Shown one piece after another: positions 51,554 through 64,000 of a DNA stretch of 64,000 nucleotides. Below the pieces are notes generated by a model that made no database searches, was not told the origin of the DNA, and was given only the letters and a program-made list of their open reading frames with translations. Each line of letters begins with the position of its first letter. Within the stretch, counting starts at the first letter, position 1. The DNA lies in NCBI GenBank assembly GCA_010405405.1, contig MU004245.1, positions 517,671 through 581,670 of the forward strand, written 5' to 3'. Both the position numbers and the translations under genes were made by a program. The stretch comes from Microthyrium microscopicum. Its lineage: Eukaryota; Ascomycota; Dothideomycetes; Microthyriales; Microthyriaceae.

Positions 51554-54500
51554 CCTTTTGAATAAAATAAACTTTAAAGCAAATTACTAAGCTTATAAAG
51601 ATATATTTTCTTAAGAAGATAGTATATATAGGAAAATTTTAATTAAGATAAGAATAAATATTTATTAAATAGTATACTATTAGCTATAATAGCGTTTAGT
51701 AGTATTTATTAGTATATTATAGTATAGCATTACTATTATTACCTACTTAGCTCTTACTAAAGATATAGTAAAAGTATATATTAATAGTAATACTATATAA
51801 ATACCTATTATAATTATAATACTAGTAGAAACTTACTTTAAATAATAAATAACGTTAACTAAGCATAGCTACTTAGTAATATAGGTAGCTACGTAACTAT
51901 AATAAGAGACGTTTAAAGTAAGTAACTTATATCTATTAAATTAGTATATACTAAAATTTAATACTAGACATTACTATAGCTAAATAAAGTGCTATAGTTA
52001 AATATATAGCCTAGAAGATACTATAGATTAAGTATATAGTAGATATATAGCTATTAAGTAAAGGTATATAGCTAATAGCTAATAGAGAATAGGAAAGTTA
52101 GTAGTAATATTAAGAATATAAAGTAGATAAACCTTATAAGTATATCTCTTATTTATTTACCTGCTAGTTAGCTCTAGCTTTGCCTATATTAGAATTATTA
52201 GTTCTATCCTATATTGCGTTAAAGGATTACTTACTATATAAATTAATATAAGTAGTAGTACACGTTAAACTAGATCCTATTAGCTTCCTATAAACTATAA
52301 AGTAATTAACGTTAACTCTACTAGATTTAATTAGAACGCTAAAGTAAGTTTTAATCCCTATTTAATGTTAGCTAAAACTATAATATACCTTTTTATATAT
52401 TAAGTAGTTACTATAAAGCTAGAGTCCTTATTGCCTAGAAGCTTTATAATATATAATAAGAGGTAATTATATAGGACTTTTAAGGTATAGAAAAAGTAGG
52501 GTAAGATATAGAATTAGTATATTATAAAGGGAAGGCTTTATTAAGAGATATAGCATTAGCTATAAGCTTTAGTAACCTAGATAGACGTTTAAATTAGCTA
52601 ATAACTAGATAAGAAAGAGTAGAATTAAGGAATAGTATTTATAAGAATAATACTTATAGAAAGGAACTAGGGAAGCCTATTAGCTATAAGCTTAGTAGCT
52701 ATTAATATTATATACGTAAGCTAAGTAGAATAGTATAGTTATAGAGAATTAAAAAGCATAGTTTTAGCTTCTTAACTAGATAAGTAGAAATATAGGAAAT
52801 CTATTAGTTATAAGCTTAGTAGCTATTTATATTATATATATAAGCTAGGTAGAGTAGTATAATTAAAAGAAATTAAAGGGTATAGTTTTAGCTTCTTAAC
52901 TAAATAAGTAGAAATATAAGAAATTTGTTAGTTATAACTTCTATAAAGCGTTAGCTTTAGTTTTTAATATATATAAATTAGGAGAATAGGAAGGGTAAAG
53001 AGAATATAAATTAAGGATAAGTAATTTATTCTTAGCTTAAAAGATAATTTATTAGTTAGAAGCTAATATAGCTAATATAGCTTATAAATTATAAGTAGAA
53101 CGTTAGCTTAGTAAAATATAGTTTTAATAATTAGAATTAATTAGCATAAGGGTAGTAAATAAGAGCTATTAGCTATAAGATTACTATAAAGGATATTAGT
53201 AAATTATATAAGTATACTAGTATATAATATATAATTAGCTAAATATAATTATTCTATATATTATATAGTAGTATTATAATAGAAATAGTTATATTATATT
53301 AGAAAGCGTCTAGTATAGTATTTAGTTTATTATATAATGAAAAGGAAACGTTAACTATAGGCTCTACGTATTTTATTAGTTAGTACTTAAAAAAGAGATA
53401 AAAATTAATTATAATAGTATCTAGTAGGAATATACTTTCTTTAGTTTAGTATTCTAGTAATATTATATATCTAGTACTTAGTATATATTAGCTATATAGT
53501 ATTAAAGAATATATTATAAAGCTAGTAGTATAAGAATAGAAAAGAAGATTATATAATAGCATACTTACTACTAAGGCTCTATATCCTATAGAATAATAAA
53601 GTATATATACTATTACTTAGAAGGAAGTAAAGTTTAATTACTTAGATTATTTAGAGTACTTATAAAGATATAATTAATAAAGGAAGTAGAGATATATAGG
53701 TAGTAATATTTTTTAGGATTAGTAAGGTAAAGGAAGTTATTAGCTATAAAACTATAGTATTTATATTTAGGAGAAAATTAGAGGGATTATAAAGTAATAG
53801 TTTAAGTCTTAGATTAAAAGATAATAAAGTATAAAATAAAGCTACTTAGAATATTAAATAGTTTATTAATAATAGAAATAATACGTATCTTAATTATATT
53901 TATTATTACTTATATATTTATAATAGTATTAATCTATATAGAAGAGATTTATAATATTAGTAGTAGTTTTAAAGAAAAATAATTTCTTAAGACTATATAT
54001 TTTAATAAGCTTTTAAATAAACTTATTAACTTACTAGGTAAACTACTAAGTAATACTTCTTTTAATAGAAGATAGCCTATTAAATATTAATATATATATA
54101 AGCTAATATTTCTACTTACTAGCTAACTTTATAATAATATAAGTTATTTTACTAAATATTTAGTTTATAAATAATAAGTAAGTATATTCGTAATAAGTAT
54201 ATTACTTTATATAATAAGAGATAAAGTAATAAAGTAGTCTAAGTAAAGAAATATAAATAACTTTAATAGAACTATTTTATAGAATTATAAATTTATTATA
54301 ATAATAAAATAAAGTAATAGTTTAGTAAAGAGATTTATAACTAATAAAATAAAATAGTAAGTTAATTTATTTATATTATTCTAATTAACTATAATTTATT
54401 AACTTTCTTAAACTTTATAATAGTTAGTAAAAATAAAGACTACTAGTATTAAATATATAGTTATACTAATATAAGTATCTTTAACTTTTAATTTATAATT

Positions 54501-55163
54501 ATAATTTATATTTCCTTTATTTATATAGAATACTAAATTATTTACTAGCTCTCTCTTCTAGTTTAGTTACTAACTTTATAAAATAAAAAAATAGAAGTTC
54601 TAAATAAATCTAAACTTTATATATAGATATAAACTTTATAAATTAAGAAAACTAATCTTCTATTAATATATATACTTATATCTATAATATAATATTATAT
54701 CTAAAAAAAACTTACTTTTAAACTTATTATATAATTTCTAGCTCTTAGCTATTATTTATTATTTTTATAAATATTTTAATCTATATAAACTAATATAGAG
54801 AAGTAAGTATATAAACTTAAGAAAGTACTAGAACTATATTAAGTAAAAGTAAATATAATTTATATATTTTTATAAAATTATTTATTATAGTTTATAAATA
54901 TTTTTAAGAAAGTAATAAAAATATATTAGAAAAACTAAACTAATATTATATAAAGCTTAAATTTTTTTATATTTTTAGTAACTTAATATTTACTATATAT
55001 AAATTATAATAAGTAAATTATAAAAGTAAGAAAGAAAAAGTAATTATAGTCTACGTCTAGTAAAAATATTATTAGAGTTTTAGAAATTAAGGATTTATAT
55101 ATACTAATTCTTAAAAGGAATAATAGAAGAATATTAAGAAGAAGTAATTAGTAAATAGTAATC
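51554..55163. other. AT-rich degraded sequence between D and the MULE
   Basis: 3.6 kb of TA-rich sequence with no identifiable coding motif. Contains the 124-bp tandem duplication listed separately. Confidence 0.5.
52677..52924 (+). repeat. 124-bp tandem duplication
   Basis: Two adjacent units starting CTATTAGCTATAAGCTTAG and CTATTAGTTATAAGCTTAG; a third partial start follows at 52925. Differences are mainly transitions. Confidence 0.8.
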
Positions 55164-55173
55164 TAGAATCTAA

Positions 55174-55232
55174 GAGTATTTCTAAAATCCCTTAGTAGAT
55201 CTTCTAAAATCCTCCTTAAGATCTCCTAAAAT
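55174..55232 (+). repeat. Left terminal inverted repeat of the MULE
   Basis: Starts GAGTATTTCTAAAATCCC and is made of a roughly 22-bp motif (CTAAAATCCYYCTTAAGATC) repeated; a third copy follows just inside. Confidence 0.8.
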
Positions 55233-55479
55233 CCCCCTTAAGGATTTTGGCTAGAGAAGCCCTAATTTACGCTAACCCTAAATAAGGAATTCTTATTACT
55301 TTTATACTAATCTAGCCTAAAACGAATAGATCTAACTTAAAATATACTAAGACAATACTATATTATTTTCTAACTTTATCTTATTAATAACTATCTACTA
55401 CCCTCTACTACTACTCTCTACTACTACTAATACTAGAATATTCCTATAACTATTAACTACTATAGATTATCTACCTATT

Positions 55480-58200
55480 TAAAATATATTAGACGAAGCG
55501 CTATATAATAGCTAGCAAAAGGCAAGAAAAGCTATTATAATTTATAGCAAAAATAATAGTTATTCTATATATAAGAAACGTAATAAGAAGAATAAAGAGA
55601 AGAAAGTTTATACTATATATTTTAAGTACTTAAAGCAAAGAGAATACGTATAAAAAGGTATTAGATTACGCAACTAATAATTAGCCTATAATAACTATTC
55701 CTTTAAGATTATAATATAATTGCGTAAAGCTACTAATTAATAATATTTAGAGATTATTAAATAGCATTCTTATCCCTACGTTATATCTAAAGATAGAATT
55801 ACCTCTTACTATTAATTTAATATTTAATTAAATAAGATTATTATAGAGATTAAATAGTTAATAAAGCTTTAAAATACGCTAAAGTAAATACTTAAAAATA
55901 TCTACTAAAAATACTCTAATACTACTATTAACGTTAAAGATATCTATAACGCTTATAATAGTACTTAAATTAAACGAATAGTAAGCTATACGCTAATATT
56001 AATACTACTTAATAAGTTAAAAGAACATCTAAATCTTCTCTTTAAATTACGCGTAGTAAATAATTATCTTATTAGTCTTTTAATAACTTTATAGAAGTAA
56101 ATTAAGCTACTTTATAATTATCTTAATATTGTAATATTTAATTATATATACAAAACTAATCGTTATAAGATGCTAATACTTTATTTATATATATCTATAG
56201 TAATAAATAAATATTTCTTTACTTCGTTTACCTTTCTATCTTCTAAATCTAAAGAAGATTATTAATAAGTATTAGAAGCATATAATAACGTCGTTTAAGA
56301 CAGCAATAAGATTCTAGCACTAAATGTTATTACTACTAATTAATATAAAGCACTAAAGAATGCCCTTACTAATACTATTCCTATTTAGTAATTAGTTTAT
56401 TAATACTATTATATTAAGAACATTAAAAAGTAGATTCATTTAATATATAATTAGTTAGATTATATTAAAGATCACGCTACTATTACTATAGTTAAGAAGA
56501 GCCAAAAAGTAGCCCTTAATAGCTAGATAAAAGTAAACTAAAATCTACTATACTTACGAGTTGTTTTACTAATAATCTTACAAGTAATTAACGCTCTAGC
56601 GAAGAGTAAGATAGAAAAGCTCTAGACAGCTTTCAAAGCTAGATTTAGTAATATAAAGAGCTATTAACTAGTATTCTATCTTAAGAACACTTAATAAATA
56701 TATAAAGATTAAATCTATAAGGCCTTTACGCATAAAATATAACACTTTAGAAGCTATACTATATTACTATTAAAGAGTCTTTATAACGCTATTAAAGAAT
56801 AGATTAAAGTATATAAAGATCTTCTTACTGTTATTAATTCTTTTAAGATAGTTCTTAATAATTAATTCTACGTACTATAGGGTACTACTACTAATAATAC
56901 TAATAGTTTAATATATAATCTTTATAAGAAACACCTTCCTATTATTCTATAGATTTATAACTACTTTATTAGTACGTACGCTATTAAAAAGATTAAAAAG
57001 TAATATAAGAAGTTTAAAAATAAGTAATCTAGTAAGACGCTAGTAATAATATGTTTAAATATTTTTAGTTCTATCTTTAACTTACCTTATAGCTATACTA
57101 TAAAATAATATCTTATGCTAAAAGAGGATTAGTAGCTTAATAAGAGTAATATTAATCTATATTAATACTACGATTAAATTTACTCTAGAGTTATAGATTT
57201 AGATCTACCTCTTTATCTAATCTATAGCGCTCTACTAGCTAAACCTATACTAAGAATTTAACTACTAATTAGTATACGTAATAGTAGACGTTCTTAAGAA
57301 TCTTCTTCTTAATTACGCTCTATAGCTTTATTAGGTTAAATCCTCTTAGAGTTTAAATTACCTATACTACTATCGTATAATATTACTAATACTATAGTAT
57401 TAATACAATCTATAAAGCAAAAGACGTTATAAATATCTTAGGCTAAGAAGCAAGTAATTAATACTTAACGACGAGCTTAAAATATTATAAAAGGACATTA
57501 ATGAATAGAGGATATTATATACAAATTAGATACTATAATAACTTAATATAATAAGACGCACGCTAAATAGCATAAACGCTATAAAGACTACTAACGCTAT
57601 AATAATTAGCTTAAAGAACTTAATTCTAACAAAGAAGAAGAAGCTTATAATGCTCTAAAACTATTATAATAAGAATATCTTAATTTTTAAGAATATAATA
57701 GCTAAATACTACTATAAGAGCTTAATTAGTTTAATATTATACTTATTAAAGATCCCTCTACTAAAAAGACTACTACTAACACGCCTAAAGTTATTAAACT
57801 CTCTTTAAATTTAAGTAGCTCTAAAGATAAGGAACTAGCACTAAAACGCTACTATATAGCCTATATAGTTATACTATCTTACAAAGTACTTTAAGAGAAG
57901 GTTAATTAATAAGAAGATACTATTAAGAAGTTAAAGAAACAAATTACTACCCTTAAAGCTAAAGTAGTTATTAAAGCTAAAGTTCCTATACTAACATCTT
58001 TTACTACCGTTAAGATAACTTTACGTAATAGTATTACTACTACTTTAACTACTATAGTACTAATTCTACTTCTACTAAAGTAAGGAAGACTACGTAAACA
58101 ACTAGCTACTATAATACTAGTTCCTTCTTAAAAGAAGCAAGGAAGACTACGTAAAGAATAATAATAATAACCTTCCTTTAGACCTATAAATTAACGTACG
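55480..58200 (+). pseudogene. MULE transposase pseudogene with AT-hook-like tail
   Basis: Near 55590-55790 a FAR1/WRKY-type zinc DNA-binding domain remnant is readable (VYTIYFKYLKQREYV...HSYPYVISKDRI; Cys and His codons changed to Tyr). At about 56130-56240 the catalytic-domain start reads IYKTNRYKM followed by FTFLSSKSKEDY, matching Mutator-type transposases. The Asp before YKTNR and the second catalytic Asp (ITTN*YKALKNAL, about 56320) have become Asn. The C-terminal part has a Lys/Thr-rich helix (KKQITTLKAKVVIKAKV, about 57930) and two GRLRK motifs (near 58085 and 58140) that look like AT-hooks with Pro changed to Leu. No function remains. Confidence 0.8.
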
Positions 58201-58487
58201 TAATTATTAATAACTACATTAAAAACGGGATAAAGATAAGACAAGGAATAGCTATAAGAGGACACAAAAATAATAATAGAATACGAAAAAACTAGATCTC
58301 TTTAAAGATGAGATTTAGGCATAAAAACAAGGTTATAAGAGTTAATCTACTAAACTAGTCCTATAGGCTTTATCCGTAGTAAAAACTTTAATATTTTGCG
58401 CTTTATTTTAACCTATAAATTAACACCTAAGCTTCTATATTTATTTCCTATTTAGGAATAGTCCTTAGTACATTTACTCGAGAAGAA

Positions 58488-58544
58488 TTTTAGTAGATCT
58501 TAAGGGGGATTTTAGAAGATCCACTAAAGGATTTTAGAAACACT
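58488..58544 (-). repeat. Right terminal inverted repeat of the MULE
   Basis: Read inward it starts GTGTTTCTAAAATCC and contains the same internal repeats; a 2-bp length difference from the left end lies near the tip. Confidence 0.8.
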
Positions 58545-58554
58545 TAGAATCTAA

Positions 58555-61500
58555 TTTATAGTTTATAGAAATTTATTAAAATAATATACTAAGAAAGATA
58601 AGTATTTATAGAAACTTATATAGTTATTATTATTAAATATAGAGTTAGTATATTTAGTAGAATTAATTTTATAAAATCTTATAAAGAAATACTAAATAAT
58701 AAAAAAAGTAAGATTAATAATAATAATCTATTACTTAATTACTTTATATAAAGTAAAAATTATATTTAATATAAGTAATTTAACTTTTCTATAGCTGTAG
58801 TAGTTCTTATATTAGTTTATTCTTAATAGTTATAAGCCTAATAATATTCCTTTCTTCTAAAACTTTATAAATTAGAATATTTAATAATTTATTATATTTC
58901 TAGTTTTTATTATATACTAGTTCTAGGTATATTAATACTAAAAATGCTTAACGTCTCTTATTATATTTATTAGAGAATATTATATTAATCTAAATAAGTT
59001 AATTATTATATATTACTTAAATATAGTATTAAGCCTAAAAGTAGAGCTATCTATTATTTCTAAATAACTTAATTAGTATAATATAATAAAAGTAGAATCT
59101 ATTATTAATATAGCTTATATATTAAAGCTATTTAATAGCTATCATCTATAAAAATATAACTAAGCTATAAACAATAATATATAATAATTTACTAATTAAT
59201 AAAAGTAATATAACTAGCTTATTTATTATACTTACTATCTAATTCTTAGAATCTTAGATTATAGTTCTTTATATATACGCTTAGAAAAAGTTTGTAAATA
59301 AATTACTATATCTTAATTAATATAATAAAATAACTTTAATAAATAAATCTATTTATCTTTTAATTTTATTCTCTTTAACTATATATAAAATAGTAGTATA
59401 CTAATAATTTTTAGTACTAATAAGTTTCTTATAATAAATTATATTAACTTTTTTTTATAATTCTTAGAAGTAGATCTATAAGTCTAGTTATTTAAATATA
59501 TTTAAATAATTACTTATAATGAAATAGAACTCTTAATACTATATTAGAAACTTATAACTATAAGATTCTACTAATATAAAAGATATAGTAACTTAAATTT
59601 ACTCTTACTAAATATAATAAAATAATACTAATATTTTATTTATTAGTATACTAAATACTATTCTTATATAGCTTATATTAGCTATTAGTATATAGTAGAA
59701 TTTAAGTATTATAAACTAACTTATATTTATTTTCTTCTTCTTTAATAAAGACTAGTTTAAGTAGCTTAAATTCCTTTACTATATTTAGTAGATATTAGCT
59801 AACGTATATATTTAGTTATAATATAGCCTTTTAAAATATATTTATCTTCTTTTAAGTATTAAGACTAACTTTTCTTACTTTTTTAGTATTTAAGAAAAGG
59901 TTATTTGAATTTATATTACTAGTTAAATTACTATTACTTATAGTTTACGCTTTATTATTAAATATATTAGCTTAAAATACTAAAAATAATAATAACCCTA
60001 GTAAACTATTTAAAGAATTTAAATTATTATATAGCTTACTTAAATCCTTAAATAGTTAACTAGTTTAATTTCTATATCTACTTAGTCTATAGCTAATAGA
60101 AGGTTTTTAAAACTATATAGCTCTTTAGGTAATAGTCTACTAAAGTATATTAGACTTTTTCTATAGTACTATAACCTTCTTTTTTTACTATTTTAACTTC
60201 TTATTATTTTAAGCTACTATAGAAAACGTAAAGAGCTTTATAATTAACTTATAACTACTAGTAGCTTAAATAGTATTATCTATTTACTATAAAGTTATCT
60301 ATTTTGTATTTCTACTACTTATAACTAATATTAATTCTATAATTCTATAATATACTTATATAATAAAGCTTCTAGCTAATAAATTATTATTTTAATTATT
60401 TATATTTAAGAAATAATTATAATAAATAATATTAATAAAATTAGAATCTATTATTAAATTATCTAGGTAGATTTATATAAAAATAGGAATAATAATTAAA
60501 AGCTTAGTAAGTTCTTATTATTTATATAATTCTAAATAAATACTTAAAGATTATTAATAACTTTATATAAAAGGAAATAGTAGCTATTAAAGTACTAAAG
60601 TTATACTTTTAGTACTAGATTTTATAAAGACTTTAGAAAATAAATAATATAATATAAGCTTTCTAATACTTTAATATTCTAAATAAGTAATATTAGAAAG
60701 TCTTATTATATATAAATCTAATATAGATACTAAATAATAAATTAGACTCTTGTTTTTAATAAGTTCTAGTTTTATAAGTTTAGTATCTTTTACTACTTTT
60801 AATATTCTATAGAGGAAGGTCTAGTCTTATTATATATAATAGTAGTATTAACTATTTTTTTTAATATTAAAAGTAAGTTAATTTTATTTATTTTAGAAAA
60901 TTAAGTAAAATTTATAGTTATAAAGTACTTTATAAGATTTATACTTTAATATATACTTAATATAATTACTTACTTATTAAATAAACTTAAAGTATATTAT
61001 ATATAGATATTAAAATATAGTAGGTATAGTAGAGCTAGAGCTAGCCTTCTATAGAGAAGAACTTAGAGAAAATTAAGTTATTAGAATAGAGGCTAGAAAT
61101 GTCTTTATAATACTATAACTATTACTACGTACTATAATAAATCTTTAAAGTCTCTAAATATACTAAGTCCTACCTTCTTTTCCTTATTATAATTATTTTA
61201 TTATATATATCTATATTATTATTAACTTATTAATAGTTAAAGTTTATATTACAAAATATAAAACTTATAAAAGTTAGCCTCTACTATATAATAAGTAGTT
61301 ACTAAGTAACTCCTACTAAATTAGTAACCTTTACTACTATTATAATTAAAAGGACTTAGTAAAAAATTCTAATCCTTTTTTCTAAGGTTAACGTAATAAT
61401 TAATATTAATATTTATATTAAAGCTAGTAATATATAGTATAATACGTTACTATAGTTTATAAACTAAGAAATACCTAGTTTATAAACCTTAGAGTATTCT

Positions 61501-64000
61501 ATATAGTATTATTATTTTAGATACTTTATAATAGATATATATGTTAATAAGACGTATTATATTATAATATATTACTAATATAATAATATAGTATAGAATA
61601 AGTTAATAGTTAGAAATACTACTATACTTTACTAGTAATAAGAAGTATATTAGTTTAGTAATATCTTTTACTAATATAGCCCTCTAATAAACTATTAAAT
61701 CTCTACTTATAGAGAACTTATATATTAATCTAGCGCCTTATATAAGGCCTAGATATATTTAAATTATTCTTTTATTTCTTTAAAAAGTAATTAGTACGTT
61801 AAACCTTGTTAAGCTAATAAATAATATCTTTTACTACCTATCTATATTTATTAAGAGCCTTTAATAAATATAGATTAAAAGATATCCTTTATATTCCTAA
61901 ATACGTTAAATAATAATTCCTAATAAGAGCTAGCTTCCTTACTAAGAATCTATATAAAGAGTAGGTAATAATAGATTTTTAGCTTATAACTAGATAATTT
62001 TAATACGAGAATTATAGTATTAATACTCTATACCTATTATGCTATAATAATAAGCTAAGATTTATTATATCTTAACTATAGATAAATAATAAATAAAGTA
62101 AAGTTTTTATAAATAAGACCTTATATCTAGTAGATAATAAATAAGACTATAATATAATTAGAATAGTAAATAATAAATACTTTCTTAATATTAAAAAATT
62201 AAAATAAGCTTAATATTAAAAAGCTTTTAAAAAGCTATTTAGTAAATATAGAGAGTATACTAATAAAGACTTTATTTTAGTAAATTTATTTATAGAAAGA
62301 TATTAGTTCTAGCTATATCTTATACTAATAGAGCCCTTTAATTACCCTTTAATAAATTATTAAACCTTTATTTATTAAGGACTTACTTATTACTATTATA
62401 ATACGTTCTTCTATTATACTTTTATTAACTACTACTTTATATTCTAGATAGTTAATCTTTAGTACTATTAATTTCTACTACGCTATATAGATAGTAAATA
62501 AGACTAGTAGTAACTTAGTATAGATATTAATCTATATTTATAACTTAAAGTATAATTTAATCTTTTTATAGTTTTATTTAGTATTATAGCTAATAAACTA
62601 AGTCTTATTAGAATATAGCTATTTATATTAATAGTATTTATTAAAGTATTAATAAAGCTAATATAAGGAAGTTTAGGCTTAGTTAGCTAAAATATAACTT
62701 ATATCTAATATAAGCCTAGGCTTAGTTAACTAGATTTCCTAGACTATTAGTCTAATATTATTAGATATATAGTAAGTATTTAAAATAGCTTAGAGTTATT
62801 ATATATCTATATTTTTATTAGCTAGAATTAATTACTAAAAGGCGCTTATATAATAAATATACTTATAAGTAAAGATAGTATAGTTATTATTCTAATTCTA
62901 TACTAATAATATTTAGAGCTAATATCTTATATAATAACTACTAAAATCTAGTTACTATAGTATTAGTAGTACTTACTTCTTAAATTAGCTATATTAGTAA
63001 TATAACTAAGTATATTTAAACTATATTATTTACTTAAATAGGCTAATTATATATAGTACTATCTTATTAATAATTTAGAAAGAAAATAGTAGTTTAAAAC
63101 TAATATAGTAAGTATATATAGTAAGTAGCTATTATAATATAGCTATAAATTAGTTATATAGGTATAGCATAGCCTTCTCCTCTTTATAAAATTTAGAGTT
63201 AATCTATAGAATTTAAAGAAATAAATTAAGCTTTACTTAAGTTATAAAATCTAAAGTAGTACGCTTTAAAAGGATAATATAGAAAGTATATATATAATAT
63301 AAATAGTAATAAAACTAATTTATTAAAGAATTACTATCTATAATAATAGTCTAGATATAAAAAATAAAGGTTTTATCTATAACTAAATAGTATAGTATTT
63401 TATACTTTAATTTAAATAGAAGGCTACTTAAAGAATATTTCTAAGTAATTATAATTAATATATTTACTTATTATAATAGACTAAAACTATTTAAATCTAG
63501 TATAATAAAGATATTATAGAGGTTAGTATAAGGATTTTACTAATATAAGGATTTTAGAAAGTTTAAGATTTTATAGTTAGAAGTTTTTAATAAAATAGTA
63601 AATAATTTATTAAAAAAATTCTACTTTTTAGAAAGTAATTACTCTACTTCTTAGAAAGTAACTACTTTATCTCTTAGAAAGTAAATACTCTATCTCTAAG
63701 AAAGTAAGTACTCTATCTCTAAGAAAGTAGATAGTTTACTAGTAGCTTATAGTTTAATACTATATATTACTTTAAAATATTATATATTTTACTTTATTTA
63801 ATATTTAGTAGTAAATAGTAATATTAAAGTTATAGTTATACTTTATATTAGTCTATAACCTTAGTAAATAAAAGATTATTAACTTAGCCTTATACTAATA
63901 GTAATCCTTTAGATCTAAATATAGTATAGATACTAATAATTTCTAATTTCTTAATAACTAAATATAATAAACTAATATTATAGAAATTCTTTACTATTAG
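58555..64000. other. AT-rich degraded sequence to the window end
   Basis: 5.4 kb of TA-rich sequence without intact genes. A long plus-strand ghost frame (about 61870-63260, see findings) and short tandem repeats are the only structures seen. One segment (LKDILYIPKY near 61873) loosely resembles the pre-integrase region of Ty1/copia elements, but this is weak. Confidence 0.45.
63619..63733 (+). repeat. 23-bp minisatellite, five units
   Basis: Five consecutive 23-bp units of the form CTCTATCTCTAAGAAAGTAAGTA with one to four differences each. Confidence 0.85.

Larger units (their letters stand above)
55174..58544 (+). mobile_element. Mutator-like (MULE) DNA transposon, RIP-degraded
   Basis: 3371 bp with imperfect terminal inverted repeats of about 57-59 bp and a perfect 10-bp direct repeat TAGAATCTAA on both sides (55164-55173 and 58545-58554), the target-duplication length typical of Mutator elements. 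Size and coding content resemble fungal MULEs such as Hop of Fusarium. The transposase is on the plus strand and is broken by many stops. Confidence 0.85.

Noticed and set aside
52677-52924. CRISPR-like array
   Set aside because: Only two long adjacent units without spacers in a eukaryotic genome; a plain tandem duplication.
55164-58553. Reading the MULE ends as a TA-duplicating Tc1/Fot element
   Set aside because: The near-palindromic 10-bp repeat mimics TA ends, but the direct repeat and the Mutator-type transposase remnant fit a MULE.

Overview
The window comes from a filamentous ascomycete (Pezizomycotina). Genes carry short spliceosomal introns (about 45-195 bp, mostly GT(A/G)NGN...(C/T)AG with CTRAC-like branch sites). 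Most of the right-hand 40 kb is AT-rich, stop-riddled transposon sequence of the kind left by repeat-induced point mutation (RIP). I cannot name the species; a leotiomycete would fit but is not proven.

Left 23 kb, gene-rich. Ten intron-containing genes were resolved by joining exons across splice sites. Three tandem minus-strand BTB/POZ paralogs lie at 1-4576; the first runs off the window. Then come a protein-L-isoaspartate methyltransferase (5633-6559, -), a Whi5/Nrm1-type G1/S repressor (7926-9120, -), a Bud20-type zinc-finger ribosome-export factor (10472-10873, -) sharing a divergent promoter with mitochondrial aconitase (11525-14361, +), a Ras-type GTPase with no CaaX box (15050-15915, -), a predicted secreted protein of unknown function (17496-18485, -), a variant RING protein (18800-20189, -) and an F-box/leucine-rich protein (21279-23131, -). 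These are unrelated housekeeping and accessory genes, not an operon or a biosynthetic cluster. The BTB, RING and F-box genes point to ubiquitin-ligase adaptor families that often expand in fungi.

Right 40 kb, transposon-rich. A pogo/Fot1-type DNA transposon (23850-27154) with 71-bp terminal inverted repeats is followed by a 1-kb normal-composition island holding a frameshifted RING-gene remnant. Then comes a nested stack of three Ty3/gypsy chromodomain retrotransposons. Outer element D (28920-51548, +; 162-bp LTRs; target duplication ATTAG) was invaded by element A (29344-36995, +; 227-bp LTRs; TTTAC) and element B (43512-50924, -; 202-bp LTRs; TTTAA). Further right, a Mutator-like element (55174-58544; 10-bp target duplication) has a transposase whose catalytic residues are lost. 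The remaining sequence (51.5-55.2 kb and 58.6-64.0 kb) is equally AT-rich, with tandem repeats and one long unidentified ghost reading frame.

No intact mobile-element gene, CRISPR array, rRNA or complete tRNA was found. The clearest structural result is the base-exact three-element nest, whose LTR differences are transitions only. The most unusual host features are the CaaX-less Ras, the BTB paralogs with a shared CxxC...CxxC tail, and a half-tRNA-like locus ending in a Pol III-type T run.
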